64,000 nucleotides of DNA from Brevundimonas sp. 357 (GCF_003938605.1 NZ_RHWX01000002.1:186001-250000); one strand, 5' to 3'. Positions 18,377 to 27,084 are shown, counted from the first letter of the stretch. Notes: generated by a model not told the origin, from the sequence alone. A program made the numbers and translations.

Positions 18377-18700
18377 ATGACGCATCGGAAATCCCCCAAG
18401 AAAACGGAAACCGTCGAAATTCGGCTTTCGCACGCCGCCAAGACCGCCTTCATGGCGCGATGCCGGGCCCAGGGCATGACGGCCAGCGAGGCGATCCGAC
18501 GTTTCATTGATGCTGATCGGGCGGATGTTCGCGTTGCGCCGTGGCGCCAGATATGGATCGCAGCGGTCGCCGGGTTGGCGTTGGGTGCGGTTGCCGCGCC
18601 GTCGCTGGCTCAGAGCCTCTCGCCGTCGCGCGCCGCATTCGATCGTCTGGACCGTGACCGGAACGGCGTCGTCACCTTTGAAGAGTTTCGCGCTCGCTAG
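18377..18700 (+). CDS. small RHH-like / membrane segment / single EF-hand protein
   Basis: A 107-aa protein of unusual make-up. Residues 12-45 (VEIRLSHAAKTAFMARCRAQ then GMTASEAIRRFID) look like a ribbon-helix-helix DNA-binding fold. A hydrophobic segment at 57-76 follows and ends in APSLA-QS, a plausible signal-peptidase site. The C-terminus (92-103, DRDRNGVVTFEE) is a canonical EF-hand calcium loop. The stop TAG lies in the terminal CTAG of the inverted-repeat element 18697-18825. No ribosome binding site is obvious, but the gene starts 11 bp after DUF2155. I do not know a characterised protein with this order of parts; a role linking calcium outside to DNA binding inside is speculation. 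Confidence 0.7.
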   Translation: MTHRKSPKKTETVEIRLSHAAKTAFMARCRAQGMTASEAIRRFIDADRADVRVAPWRQIWIAAVAGLALGAVAAPSLAQSLSPSRAAFDRLDRDRNGVVTFEEFRAR

Positions 18701-18825
18701 AGCGAAATCGGTTCAGATGCGATTGCATCTGAACTCAGATACTCGCTCCAGCATCAATGCTGGAGCCTGATTCACGGCATCAGCGGAATTGCGAAGCGAT
18801 TCCGCCTCAACCGATCAGACTCTAG
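18697..18825. repeat. 129-bp MITE-like element with terminal and nested inverted repeats
   Basis: Ends are symmetric: CTAGAG-N4-ATCGGTT at 18697-18713 and its mirror AACCGAT-N4-CTCTAG at 18809-18825. Inside are three more inverted repeats: TTCAGATGC/GCATCTGAA (18712-18733), GCTCCAGCAT/ATGCTGGAGC with a 2-base loop (18745-18766), and GCGGAAT/ATTCCGC (18783-18805). It exactly fills the gap between the convergent EF-hand gene and lepB, and each gene's TAG stop is part of the terminal CTAG. There is no coding capacity. It probably works as a bidirectional terminator now, whatever its origin. Confidence 0.8.
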
Positions 18826-19589
18826 CGGATGGGTTTCAAAAACCGGTCGGTCTGAAGGTTCAGCCACGTCCCGGGTCTGGTCAGGCCGGCGCCCGGTTCC
18901 CATGACGCAAGCACGATCTCCGCTCGGCCGATGATGTTCTCGGCCGGCAGCAGGCCGACGCCGACCTCGGCGGGCCATCGGCTGTCCAGCGAGTTGTCGC
19001 GATTATCGCCCATCACGAAATACCGGCCCGCCGGCACGCGATAGACGTCGGTGTCGTCGCCGGGCTGAGAAGGGCCGCCATCGTAGGTGACATAATCTCG
19101 ACCGTCGCCCAGCGTTTCGCGCACGGCCAGCACCTGTCGCTCGGGCGCGTCGTGATCCTGGGTCAGACCCAGGGGCGTGCGTTTGACGGCGTGTCCGTTG
19201 ATGAAAACCTGGCCGCTTCGAACCTGAACCGTATCGCCTGGCAGGCCCACGACGCGCTTGACCCAGGCGGTTGACGGGTCGTTGGGCCGACGAAAGACGA
19301 CCACATCGCCCCTGGCCGGCGAACGCGCCAGAAGCCGCCTCGGCTTTATGGGCGGGTTGAACGGCAGCGACGCCGTGCTCCAGCCGTAGCTGTACTTCGA
19401 CACGACGATGTAGTCGCCGGTGACAAGGCCCGGCTCCATCGACGAGGAGGGGATGGTGAACGGCTGGAACAGCACGGTCCTGACGACGAGGACGAGCAGC
19501 AGGGCGTAGGCCAGGGTTCGAGCGATATCGACGGCTTCACGGCGCCAGGCGGACGGTGCGGCGACAGGGGCGTTGGTGAAATGGGTCAT
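18822..19589 (-). CDS. lepB: signal peptidase I (shorter paralogue)
   Basis: Membrane-bound serine protease (255 aa) that removes Sec signal peptides. One transmembrane helix (about 24-41, LAYALLLVLVVRTVLF) precedes FTIPSSSMEPGLVTGDYI, where Ser50 is the catalytic residue. The general-base Lys is in WVKRVVGLPGDTVQ, and the C-terminal box FVMGDNRDNSLDSR is intact. It lacks the long charged N-terminal extension seen in the second copy at 38950-39876. It is the last gene of the aroQ-accB-accC-aat-lepB run, 19 bp after aat. Its stop codon is part of the inverted-repeat element. Confidence 0.95.
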   Translation of the reverse strand: MTHFTNAPVAAPSAWRREAVDIARTLAYALLLVLVVRTVLFQPFTIPSSSMEPGLVTGDYIVVSKYSYGWSTASLPFNPPIKPRRLLARSPARGDVVVFRRPNDPSTAWVKRVVGLPGDTVQVRSGQVFINGHAVKRTPLGLTQDHDAPERQVLAVRETLGDGRDYVTYDGGPSQPGDDTDVYRVPAGRYFVMGDNRDNSLDSRWPAEVGVGLLPAENIIGRAEIVLASWEPGAGLTRPGTWLNLQTDRFLKPIR

Positions 19590-19608
19590 GACGCCATGGC
19601 GCGCCGGG

Positions 19609-20334
19609 TCAGTCGGGAAGACCAGCCTTATCGTGTCCCGACAGTTGCAAAACCTGTCCGGACACGGCCGCCGCCACGGCTTCGACGCCTGTCAGCGGCA
19701 CGAACAGAGTGGTGGGGTCCGGTACGACCTTCAGGGCCGGAGCCAGCATCCGCAGATAGGCTTCCTGCGGCGTCTCCACGGCGCCGAACTGGCTGAGGTG
19801 CTCGGTCAGGAATTGCGCGTCCAGCAGGCGCCAGCCGCCCTTTCTCAGTCGCGCGACCAGATGGACCAGGGCGACCTTGGAGGCGTCCGTGGCCCGGCTG
19901 AACATGCTCTCGCCGAAGAAGGCGCCGCCCAGCGTCACGCCGTAAAGGCCGCCGACCAGCGTCTCGTCGCGCCAGCACTCGATGCTGTGGGCGAAGCCGC
20001 GCTGATGCAGTTCGACGTAGAGGCGGCGGATCGGGGCGTTGATCCAGGTGTCCTCGCGTCCCGGCGCGGGCGCGGCGCAGGCGTCCAGCACGGCGGCGAA
20101 GGCCGTGTTCACCCGCACCTGAAACGGCTCGCCCCGCACGGTGCGGCGCAGGCGTGACGGAATGTGGAAGCGATCCAGCGGTATGACGCCCCGCTGGTCC
20201 GGCTCGACCAGGAAGACGCGCGGATCATCGTGCGCCTCGGCCATGGGGAAGACCCCCCGCGCGTAGCAGGCGAGCAGCGCTTCCGGTCCGAAGACATCGG
20301 AAGGGCCGCTCGCGCTGAAGCCCGGCTCGTCCAA
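19609..20334 (-). CDS. aat: leucyl/phenylalanyl-tRNA--protein transferase
   Basis: Aat (241 aa) attaches Leu or Phe to N-terminal Lys/Arg of proteins, making them ClpS/ClpAP substrates in the N-degron pathway. Signature segments are [78 protein letters not shown] and [18 protein letters not shown]. The only start that keeps the conserved N-terminus is TTG 20334, just 7 bp after the accC stop with no clear ribosome binding site, so translation probably depends on coupling to accC. The second N-degron transferase, bpt, is also in this window (51286-52017). Confidence 0.94.
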   Translation of the reverse strand: MDEPGFSASGPSDVFGPEALLACYARGVFPMAEAHDDPRVFLVEPDQRGVIPLDRFHIPSRLRRTVRGEPFQVRVNTAFAAVLDACAAPAPGREDTWINAPIRRLYVELHQRGFAHSIECWRDETLVGGLYGVTLGGAFFGESMFSRATDASKVALVHLVARLRKGGWRLLDAQFLTEHLSQFGAVETPQEAYLRMLAPALKVVPDPTTLFVPLTGVEAVAAAVSGQVLQLSGHDKAGLPD

Positions 20335-20341
20335 AGGGCGC

Positions 20342-21694
20342 TTAGGCCTTGGCCTTGCGCGCCGCCGCCCACTTCTCCAGCCAGTGGATGTCGTAGTCGC
20401 CCGACAGGATGTCCGGCTCCTGCAACAGCTTCTGGAACAGGGGGATGGTGGTGTCGACGCCGCTGATGACCGTCTCGCCCAGCGAACGCTTCAGGCGGGC
20501 CAGCGCCTCTTCGCGGTCGCGGCCGTGGACGATCAGCTTGCCGATCAGGCTGTCGTAATAGGGCGGGATCGAATAGCCGGCGTAGATGGCGCTATCCAGA
20601 CGCACGCCCAGGCCGCCCGGCGCGTGGAACTCGGTGATCGTGCCCGGGGACGGGGTGAAGGTCTCCGAGTTCTCGGCGTTGATCCGCACCTCGATGGCGT
20701 GGCCCTTGAACTCGATATCGTCCTGCGTGAACGACAGCGGCAGACCCGCGGCGATGCGGATCTGTTCGCGTACCAGATCGACGCCCGTGATCATCTCCGT
20801 AACCGGGTGTTCGACCTGCAGGCGGGTGTTCATCTCGATGAAGAAGAACTCGCCGTCTTCCCACAGGAACTCGATGGTTCCGGCGCCCAGGTAGCCGATG
20901 GCGGCGATGGCCTTGTTGACCGTCTCGCCGATCTTGGCGCGGCCCTCGGCCGACAGGGCGGGCGAGGGGGCCTCTTCCAGCACCTTCTGGTGACGGCGTT
21001 GCAGCGAGCAGTCGCGTTCGCCCAGGTGGACGACGTTGCCGTGGCTGTCGGCGATGACCTGGATCTCGATGTGGCGCGGCTTCTGGAGGTAGCGCTCCAT
21101 GTAGACGGCGCCGTTGCCGAAGGCGGCCAGGGCCTCGGTCTGGGCCGTCTGGACGGCCTCGACCAGGTCGTCAGCCGTCATCGCCACCTTCATGCCGCGC
21201 CCGCCGCCGCCGGCGGCCGCCTTGACGATCAGGGGGAAGCCGATGGTCTTGGACGCTTCGATGGCCTGTTCGACCGTTTCGACCTCGCCGTCAGAGCCGG
21301 GGACGACGGGGATGCCTGCGTCCTTGACCGTCTGCTTGGCGGTGATCTTGTCGCCCATGACCCGGATATGCTCGGGCTTGGGGCCGATGAAGGCCAGGCC
21401 GTGGGCTTCGACGATCTCGGCGAAGCGGGCGTTTTCCGACAGGAAGCCGTAGCCGGGGTGGATTGCCTGGGCGCCGGTGATTTCCGCCGCCGCGATGATC
21501 GAGGGGATGTTCAGATAGGACTTGGCCGCCGGCGCGGGGCCGATGCAGACGCTCTCGTCGGCCAGGCGCACCCACATGGCGCCCCGGTCGGCTTCCGAGT
21601 GCACGGCGACGGTGGAGATGCCCATCTCCTTGCACGCGCGGTGGATGCGAAGCGCGATCTCGCCGCGGTTGGCGATCAAAACCTTGGTGAACAT
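20342..21694 (-). CDS. accC: acetyl-CoA carboxylase, biotin carboxylase subunit
   Basis: AccC (450 aa) carboxylates the biotin on AccB with ATP and bicarbonate, the first half-reaction of malonyl-CoA synthesis. Landmarks: [14 protein letters not shown] at the N-terminus, [17 protein letters not shown], the ATP-grasp glycine loop [34 protein letters not shown], and [19 protein letters not shown] with catalytic and metal-binding residues. Length is standard. Only 5 bp separate it from accB, and 7 bp from aat. Confidence 0.98.
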   Translation of the reverse strand: MFTKVLIANRGEIALRIHRACKEMGISTVAVHSEADRGAMWVRLADESVCIGPAPAAKSYLNIPSIIAAAEITGAQAIHPGYGFLSENARFAEIVEAHGLAFIGPKPEHIRVMGDKITAKQTVKDAGIPVVPGSDGEVETVEQAIEASKTIGFPLIVKAAAGGGGRGMKVAMTADDLVEAVQTAQTEALAAFGNGAVYMERYLQKPRHIEIQVIADSHGNVVHLGERDCSLQRRHQKVLEEAPSPALSAEGRAKIGETVNKAIAAIGYLGAGTIEFLWEDGEFFFIEMNTRLQVEHPVTEMITGVDLVREQIRIAAGLPLSFTQDDIEFKGHAIEVRINAENSETFTPSPGTITEFHAPGGLGVRLDSAIYAGYSIPPYYDSLIGKLIVHGRDREEALARLKRSLGETVISGVDTTIPLFQKLLQEPDILSGDYDIHWLEKWAAARKAKA

Positions 21695-21699
21695 GGGGC

Positions 21700-22188
21700 T
21701 CAGGCTTCCAGCACGACCAGGGCTTCGCCGAACTCGACCGGCTGGGCGTCGCCCACCAGGATTTCGGCCACCACGCCGTCGCGCGGCGCCTGGATCGGGT
21801 TCATGGTCTTCATGGCCTCGACGATCAGCAGGGTCTGGCCCTTCTTGACCTTGTCGCCGGCCTTGACGAAGGGGTCCGACCCCGGCGCGGGCTGCAGATA
21901 GGCGGTGCCGACCATCGGCGACTTCACCTCTTCACCGGCGCGGGCGACGATGGTGGCCGGGTCCGACGGCATGGAGAGCGGCGCGGCGGCGGCCGGCGCG
22001 GCGTGGGCGACCGGGGCCGGTGCGGCGGCGTACTGGATCGGGGCGGCGGCGACGGTGACTTCGCGCTTCACCTTGATCTTCAGATCGCCGCGCTCGACTT
22101 CGATCTCGGTCAGGTCGGTGTCGTTGAGGATGTCGGCCAGGCTGCGGACCAGGTCGGCGTCGATGTTCTTGTTCTTGTCGTCGGACAT
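21700..22188 (-). CDS. accB: acetyl-CoA carboxylase biotin carboxyl carrier protein
   Basis: AccB (162 aa) carries the biotin between carboxylase and transferase. The N-terminal part ([20 protein letters not shown]) is the AccC-contacting helix, then comes an Ala/Pro linker (about 50-75), then the biotinyl domain with [10 protein letters not shown], where Lys is biotinylated. The frame continues 50 codons upstream, but ATG 22188, preceded by AGAAGAG at a good distance, gives the family N-terminus ([15 protein letters not shown]). It is followed directly by accC. Confidence 0.97.
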   Translation of the reverse strand: MSDDKNKNIDADLVRSLADILNDTDLTEIEVERGDLKIKVKREVTVAAAPIQYAAAPAPVAHAAPAAAAPLSMPSDPATIVARAGEEVKSPMVGTAYLQPAPGSDPFVKAGDKVKKGQTLLIVEAMKTMNPIQAPRDGVVAEILVGDAQPVEFGEALVVLEA

Positions 22189-22228
22189 GGGGGTCTCTTC
22201 TACTTGATCTTCAGACGGCGCGCGGCGG

Positions 22229-22684
22229 TCAGCCCTTGGCCCCGGCGCGGCGCGCCAGGTCCAGAGCGGCCCGGACGGCCAATTCATAGCTGCGGGGGCC
22301 GAAGCCGGCGATGACGCCGGTCGCGGCCAGGGAGACATAGGAGTGATGCCGGAACGCCTCGCGCGCGGCGGGGTTCGACAGGTGGCACTCGACCACGGGG
22401 ATGCTCAGCGTCTTCAGCGCGTCCAGCAGGGCCACCGAGGTATGGGTGAAGGCGGCCGGATTGATGACCAGGGCGTCGGCCCCAGTCCTGGCTTCTTGAA
22501 TCCAATCGACCAGCTGGCCTTCATGATTCGACTGATGGAAGATCACGCGGGCGCCCTCGGCCGCCGCCTCGCACATGGCCTGAACGTCGGCCAGCGTCTC
22601 GCGGCCATAGATATCCGGCTCCCGAACCCCCAGCAGGTTCAGGTTCGGCCCGTTCAGGACATACAGGGTGAGAGTTTCGGGCAT
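22229..22684 (-). CDS. aroQ: type II 3-dehydroquinate dehydratase
   Basis: Type II dehydroquinase (151 aa) catalyses the third step of the shikimate pathway as a dodecamer. The N-terminal [21 protein letters not shown] carries the active-site Tyr, [15 protein letters not shown] and [16 protein letters not shown] follow, and [16 protein letters not shown] supplies His and the lid Arg. It is the first gene of the minus-strand aroQ-accB-accC-aat-lepB cluster (40 bp before accB), a linkage widespread in Alphaproteobacteria. Confidence 0.97.
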   Translation of the reverse strand: MPETLTLYVLNGPNLNLLGVREPDIYGRETLADVQAMCEAAAEGARVIFHQSNHEGQLVDWIQEARTGADALVINPAAFTHTSVALLDALKTLSIPVVECHLSNPAAREAFRHHSYVSLAATGVIAGFGPRSYELAVRAALDLARRAGAKG

Positions 22685-22872
22685 TCGCTCGCAAAACAGG
22701 CGCGCCGCCGCGCGGAATCGAGCGCGCGTTGTAGCCCAGGTGGCGCGTGGCGCAAAGCGGGCGGGGAAAAAGGGTGACGCAGGGGGAGGTTGGGCGGCGG
22801 TGAGCGGGCCTTCTCAAGCGCCGTTAGGGATGGGAAGCGGACATACAGGCGCTCGCCTGCTACGCTCACAAA

Positions 22873-23445
22873 ATGTCATTCGAAAATGCTTGGACGAAGT
22901 ATCACGCTGGGCAACGGCCAGTCGGCTGGATGCTGCGAGAAGGCGGGGCGAAAAACTGGTTGCGCTTTCATTCGCTGCCCGCCTCGAAACGCTATGCTGA
23001 CACCAACGGCGAGCGTGCAATTCTATTGGCTCGTCAAAACGCGCTCGCTGAGGAAGTGCTTGGCGCGGACCCATGCTGGCTTGTTCAGACCCATTGGACG
23101 ACGCACGCCAATGAGAGCGACGCAGCAGATCAATACGATCCTTTCCGGGCCACCCGCGAGTTGGGGTTGGATTTTGTCTCAACGTTTCTCGTAGATGACG
23201 ACGAAGAAGATCGTCCGTGGCGGGTGTATGCAACCCAAACCAATTGGTCGCCTGGTCGGTTTGACGATTTGCTTCTTGCAGTGGCGGACGAGAAGGCCGG
23301 GCCGACGCTTTGGATGGCTGCGAATGGTGCGATCTTCGCTCCTTATGACGGCGGCGTTGATCTCTTTCTGCCCGACGTTGCGCAAGTCCAGCGAATGGCA
23401 GAACGACACAAGGATTGGCTCTCGCCGCATCTTCTAGGGCTATAG
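22873..23445 (+). CDS. hypothetical protein, DUF3885-like
   Basis: A 190-aa cytosolic protein I cannot assign with confidence. The acidic segment STFLVDDDEEDRPWRVYAT, followed about 50 residues later by IFAPYDGGVDLFLPD, resembles the pattern of DUF3885-type proteins, where a tyrosine/Asp-rich PYDGG(M/V)D segment recurs. There is no signal peptide or membrane segment. Base composition and codon choice are noticeably less GC-biased than in neighbours, and there is no clear ribosome binding site before ATG 22873. It stands alone between aroQ and thiS in a region whose flanks are conserved, so it is probably a recent acquisition. Confidence 0.6.
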   Translation: MSFENAWTKYHAGQRPVGWMLREGGAKNWLRFHSLPASKRYADTNGERAILLARQNALAEEVLGADPCWLVQTHWTTHANESDAADQYDPFRATRELGLDFVSTFLVDDDEEDRPWRVYATQTNWSPGRFDDLLLAVADEKAGPTLWMAANGAIFAPYDGGVDLFLPDVAQVQRMAERHKDWLSPHLLGL

Positions 23446-23572
23446 ACGGGATGTCTGCTCAGGGTCGAAAACGGTTTTAGACCGTGGATTTGATGTCCCG
23501 CACGAGAACCCCCATTATCAGACGTCTCCGGGAGGCTCTGCCTCTTCCCCTTCATTCCCTGGAGCGAACAGT

Positions 23573-23770
23573 TTGCGTATCGAAGTCAACGGCGAGGCGC
23601 GGGACACCGCCGCCACGACCATTCTGGGTCTGGTTCAGGAGTTGTCGCTGGACCCCAAGAAGGTGGCGGTCGAGCGCAATCTGGAGATCGTGCCGCGCTC
23701 GCTGCACGGCGAGACGGCGCTGGCCGAGGGCGACAAGATCGAACTGGTGCAGTTCGTGGGCGGGGGCTGA
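23573..23770 (+). CDS. thiS: sulfur carrier protein ThiS
   Basis: ThiS (65 aa) is a ubiquitin-fold protein whose C-terminal glycine is converted to thiocarboxylate and donates sulfur to the thiazole ring of thiamine. The sequence begins MRIEVNGEARDTAATTILGL and ends EGDKIELVQFVGGG with the required Gly-Gly tail. The start is TTG 23573, with GGAG about 9 bases upstream. Its partner thiG follows after a 234-bp gap that contains an inverted pair of palindromes. Confidence 0.95.
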   Translation: MRIEVNGEARDTAATTILGLVQELSLDPKKVAVERNLEIVPRSLHGETALAEGDKIELVQFVGGG

Positions 23771-23786
23771 CGCCGCCCTTTCCGCC

Positions 23787-23901
23787 GTCATCCTCGGCCT
23801 TGTGCCGAGGATCCAGAAGCGTGCCGGGCAAAAGGTTTTGCGCCGCGCTTTAAACATCCGGCGTTGAGTCTATGGATCCTCGGCGCAAGGCCGAGGATGA
23901 C
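23787..23901. repeat. inverted pair of 28-bp palindromic repeats between thiS and thiG
   Basis: Arm 1 (23787-23814) begins GTCATCCTCGGCCTTG and ends GCCGAGGATCC. Arm 2 (23874-23901) is its reverse complement with one base changed. Each arm is itself a hairpin (ATCCTCGGC...GCCGAGGAT), so alternative folds are possible across the 59-base spacer. The arrangement copies that of the 3841-3933 pair but uses a different core sequence, so it is a second REP-like family. Confidence 0.85.
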
Positions 23902-24004
23902 GAGCGTGGGTGTGGGATGAGCGGGAAGGGGGCGCAAGCGCAAGCCGATCAAATCCCGCAACGGCGCTTCCCCCCGGCGGCGGGCGGCGCTAGGTCACTA
24001 AACC

Positions 24005-24793
24005 ATGACTGACACCGCTCCCCGCACCGACAGCTGGACCGTCGCCGGCCGCACCTTCAACTCGCGCCTGATCGTGGGCACCGGCAAGTATCGCGACTAC
24101 GTCCAGAACGCGGCGGCGGCCGAGGCTTCGGGCGCCGAAATGGTCACCGTGGCCGTGCGCCGGGTGAACCTGACCGATCCCAACCAGCCGGTGCTGACGG
24201 ACTTCATCGACCCGAAGAAATATACCTATCTGCCCAATACGGCGGGCTGCTTCACCGGCGAGGACGCCGTGCGGACCCTGCGTCTGGCGCGCGAGGCGGG
24301 CGGCTGGACCCTGGTGAAGCTGGAGGTTCTGGCGGACCCCAAGACCCTGTTCCCCGACATGGAAGAGACGCTGCGGTCGCTGAAGTTGCTGACCGCCGAG
24401 GGCTTTGAGGTCATGGTCTATTGCACCGACGACCCCGTCTATGCGCGCAAGCTGGAGGACGCGGGCGCCGTGGCGATCATGCCGCTGGGCGCGCCGATCG
24501 GCTCGGGGCTGGGGGTGCAGAACCCGATCAACATCCGCCTGATCGTCGAGCAGTCCAAGGTGCCGGTGCTGGTCGACGCAGGGGTCGGCACGGCCTCCGA
24601 CGCCGCCATCGCCATGGAGCTGGGCTGCGACGGCGTCTTGATGAACACGGCCATCGCCGAGGCGCGCGATCCCCTGCTGATGGCCAGCGCCATGAAGCAC
24701 GCGGTCATCGCCGGGCGTGAATCTTATCTCGCGGGGCGGATGAAGAAGCGGTTCTACGCCGACCCGTCCTCGCCGTTGGCGGGGCTGATCTGA
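24005..24793 (+). CDS. thiG: thiazole synthase ThiG
   Basis: ThiG (262 aa, TIM barrel) joins deoxyxylulose-5-phosphate, dehydroglycine and the ThiS thiocarboxylate to make the thiamine thiazole. The N-terminal [14 protein letters not shown], the catalytic Lys region [35 protein letters not shown] and the phosphate-binding [20 protein letters not shown] are all intact. The start ATG 24005 follows the palindrome pair; no riboswitch motif is present before thiS or thiG. Other thi genes are not in this window. Confidence 0.97.
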   Translation: MTDTAPRTDSWTVAGRTFNSRLIVGTGKYRDYVQNAAAAEASGAEMVTVAVRRVNLTDPNQPVLTDFIDPKKYTYLPNTAGCFTGEDAVRTLRLAREAGGWTLVKLEVLADPKTLFPDMEETLRSLKLLTAEGFEVMVYCTDDPVYARKLEDAGAVAIMPLGAPIGSGLGVQNPINIRLIVEQSKVPVLVDAGVGTASDAAIAMELGCDGVLMNTAIAEARDPLLMASAMKHAVIAGRESYLAGRMKKRFYADPSSPLAGLI

Positions 24794-24818
24794 GAAGGCT
24801 CAGGGGCTGACCGCAAGG

Positions 24819-25616
24819 TCAGCCCTTTTTCTTGGCCGCTTCGATCAGGGCGCCGACTTCGCGCGGGTCGATGCCGGGGCTGGCGACGCCGTTGATGAAG
24901 AAGGTCGGCGTGCCCTGCAGGCCGAGTGCAGCGGCGGCGGCATGAATGTCGGTGACGTGGCGCGTCATTTCGGGGGCCGAGATGGCGGCGTTCGCCCTGG
25001 CCATGTCGACGCCGTTGTCGGACAGGATGCGGTCGATGGCGACGCGGTCCAGCGCGCGTTCCGCCATCAGGGCGTCATAGACGGCCAGGTATTTGCCCTG
25101 CTGATGCGCGGCCAGGGCGGCGCGGGCGGCGTATTGGGACGTCACGTCCTCGCCGCGGTCCAGAATCGGCCAGTCCTTGAAGACGAAGCGCACGTCCGGG
25201 TGAGCCGCCATCAGGTCGCGGTAATCGTGGGCCACGGCCTTGCAGCCGGGGCAGCGGAAGTCGAAGAACTCGATCACCGTCACCTTGGCGTTGGCCGGGC
25301 CGAAGGCCGGATCGCGCGCATCGGCGGCCAGCAGGGCCGGGTTGGCGGCGGCGGCGGCATTGATGGTCTGGACGCGCGACTGGGATTCCGCCGTCTCGCG
25401 CGCCGCCAGGACTTCATCCAGCACTTGCGGGTTCTGGATCAGATAGGCCCGCACCCGTTCGCCGAATCCGCCGGTCAGGTAAGGCGCGGCCGACAGGACC
25501 AGGGCGACGGCTGACATCCCTGCGGCGGCCCAGCCCAGCGTCGCGCCCGACAGGCCTAGGCGCGCCTTTCTCGGCGTAGCAGTCGGGGTGGGATCGTGGC
25601 GTGCGTCGTCGGTCAT
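24819..25616 (-). CDS. membrane-anchored DsbA-family thiol oxidoreductase
   Basis: A 265-aa protein with an N-terminal uncleaved anchor (about 24-46), a ScsC/Com1-like helical region (YLIQNPQVLDEVLAARE), and a DsbA-type thioredoxin fold with active-site C122-P-G-C125 in FFDFRCPGC. The cis-Pro loop is GTPTFFINGV. Residues preceding the active site (AKVTVIEFFDF) and the inserted helical domain fit the DsbA/DsbG superfamily. It should act in the periplasm on cysteine pairs; oxidase versus isomerase cannot be told from sequence. It is 43 bp downstream of the M48 protease gene on the same strand, probably co-transcribed. Confidence 0.9.
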   Translation of the reverse strand: MTDDARHDPTPTATPRKARLGLSGATLGWAAAGMSAVALVLSAAPYLTGGFGERVRAYLIQNPQVLDEVLAARETAESQSRVQTINAAAAANPALLAADARDPAFGPANAKVTVIEFFDFRCPGCKAVAHDYRDLMAAHPDVRFVFKDWPILDRGEDVTSQYAARAALAAHQQGKYLAVYDALMAERALDRVAIDRILSDNGVDMARANAAISAPEMTRHVTDIHAAAAALGLQGTPTFFINGVASPGIDPREVGALIEAAKKKG

Positions 25617-25659
25617 CAGTCTCTCGTCTTACTCAGTAAAGCTGTGGGGCGGGGCGGAA

Positions 25660-27084
25660 TCAGCCGCCTCCTGGCGGGATAACGCCGGATCGGCTGCGCT
25701 GCTCATTGCGACGCTCGGCGTCCTGGATATCTTTCTCAGTCGCACCGGTCGCCAGTACGATGTCCGTCGCGCGGCGCCATTCGATCGAGCTGCGGTCCAG
25801 CATGTCGCGGGCGCGCATGGCGAACTGGGCGGCCTGGTCCGGACGGCGCAGAGCGAACCAGTATTCGGCCGAGGCCAGGCGCGCCTCGCCCTCCTTTCCC
25901 TGGCTGGAATAGGCCTGAGACAGCAGGCGCCAGGCCAGGTTGTTGTCGCCTTCCAGAGCCACGGCGCGCTTCAGCTGGTTTTCCGCTTCGGCCAGCTTGG
26001 TCGTATCGTTCGTCTCGATAAGGGCATGGGCCAGGTTGATGCGCAGAAGCGGAGCGTCGGGCTTGAGCTGCACAGAGCGTTCATGGGCGCCGATGGCTTC
26101 GGTCGGGCGGCCTTCTTCGAACAAAATCTGGCCCTTGAGTTCCCAGAAATAGGGGTTCTCGGGCTGTTCGGTCAGAAGCAGATCGACGGCGTCCAGCGCC
26201 TTCTGCGTCTGGCCGTCGCGGTACCAGGCGATGGCGCGAGCATAGCGGGCGGGCAGGGTGACGTTGCTGGACGGATAGTCGCGCAAGGTCGAATTGGGCG
26301 AGTCCATGAAGGCGCGGATCTTGGCCACGACCAGGGCGTGTTGAGCCATACGCTCGGCGCTATCGCGCTTGTTGTAGTTGGAGGCGGCTTCGACCGGCGG
26401 TCGCAGGGCCTCGATGCGTTGCGACGATAGGGGGTGGCTGCGGAAATAGGGGTAGCGGCGCTGGTCCGAGAATATTTCCTGCGAGCGGAAGTTCTCGAAG
26501 AACTCGACCATGCCGCGTCCGGATTCCCCGGCGCGCTCCAGAGCGCGGGCGCCGGTGATGTCGGCCTCGCCCTCCTGGCTCTGCATGTAGCGCAGGGCGC
26601 CCAGAGTGCCGAAGTACTGGCTGGAGGCCAGCAGGGCCGCGCCCGCGTCCGGCGCGCCCGCGATCGCGGCCAGGGCGCCCAGCGCCATGGTCATGATCAT
26701 CGGCTGCATCCCGGCGTTCTGGGCGCCGTCGCGCAGGGTGTGCCGGTTCTTGATGTGGCCGGCCTCGTGGGCGATCACGCCCAGGAGCTGATTGGGGCTC
26801 TTGGTCCGCAGGATCAGGCCGGTGTTCAACCCCATGATCCGCCCGCGCGTGGCGAAGGCGTTCAGGTCGTTGTCGTTGACCAGCAGGATCTCGACCTCGC
26901 TCGGGTCCAGCCCCATGGCGTCGAGCACGGGCTCGGACCACTCGTGGATGATGCCCTCGATCTCGGTGTCCCGGATCAGGCTCTGGGCCTGGGCCGCGGC
27001 GGATGAAGCCAGCACCGCGAGGGCGCCGACGCCGGCGGCCAGATAGCGCCGAAAGCGGGTTGCGGCGGGGGGCGTCCTGGTCAT
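25660..27084 (-). CDS. periplasmic M48 metalloprotease with TPR domain (BepA-like)
   Basis: A 474-aa exported protease. The signal peptide ends near AQA-QS (about residue 34). The zinc site is H106-E-A-G-H110 in LLGVIAHEAGHIKNRH, with the third ligand expected in SQEGEADITGARAL. The C-terminal half (about 270-450) holds TPR-like repeats, for example PENPYFWELKGQILFEEGRP and DNNLAWRLLSQAYSSQGKEGEARLASAEY. This combination is the BepA/YfgC type, which in E. coli maintains outer-membrane assembly by degrading misfolded BamA or LptD. That role is inferred for this copy. It is followed by the DsbA-family gene. Confidence 0.9.
   Translation of the reverse strand: MTRTPPAATRFRRYLAAGVGALAVLASSAAAQAQSLIRDTEIEGIIHEWSEPVLDAMGLDPSEVEILLVNDNDLNAFATRGRIMGLNTGLILRTKSPNQLLGVIAHEAGHIKNRHTLRDGAQNAGMQPMIMTMALGALAAIAGAPDAGAALLASSQYFGTLGALRYMQSQEGEADITGARALERAGESGRGMVEFFENFRSQEIFSDQRRYPYFRSHPLSSQRIEALRPPVEAASNYNKRDSAERMAQHALVVAKIRAFMDSPNSTLRDYPSSNVTLPARYARAIAWYRDGQTQKALDAVDLLLTEQPENPYFWELKGQILFEEGRPTEAIGAHERSVQLKPDAPLLRINLAHALIETNDTTKLAEAENQLKRAVALEGDNNLAWRLLSQAYSSQGKEGEARLASAEYWFALRRPDQAAQFAMRARDMLDRSSIEWRRATDIVLATGATEKDIQDAERRNEQRSRSGVIPPGGG

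Noticed and set aside
23446..23572. Possible TPP riboswitch upstream of thiS
   Set aside because: The conserved CUGAGA and GGGGUGC-type elements are absent, and the region is short. Only small unconserved hairpins are present.
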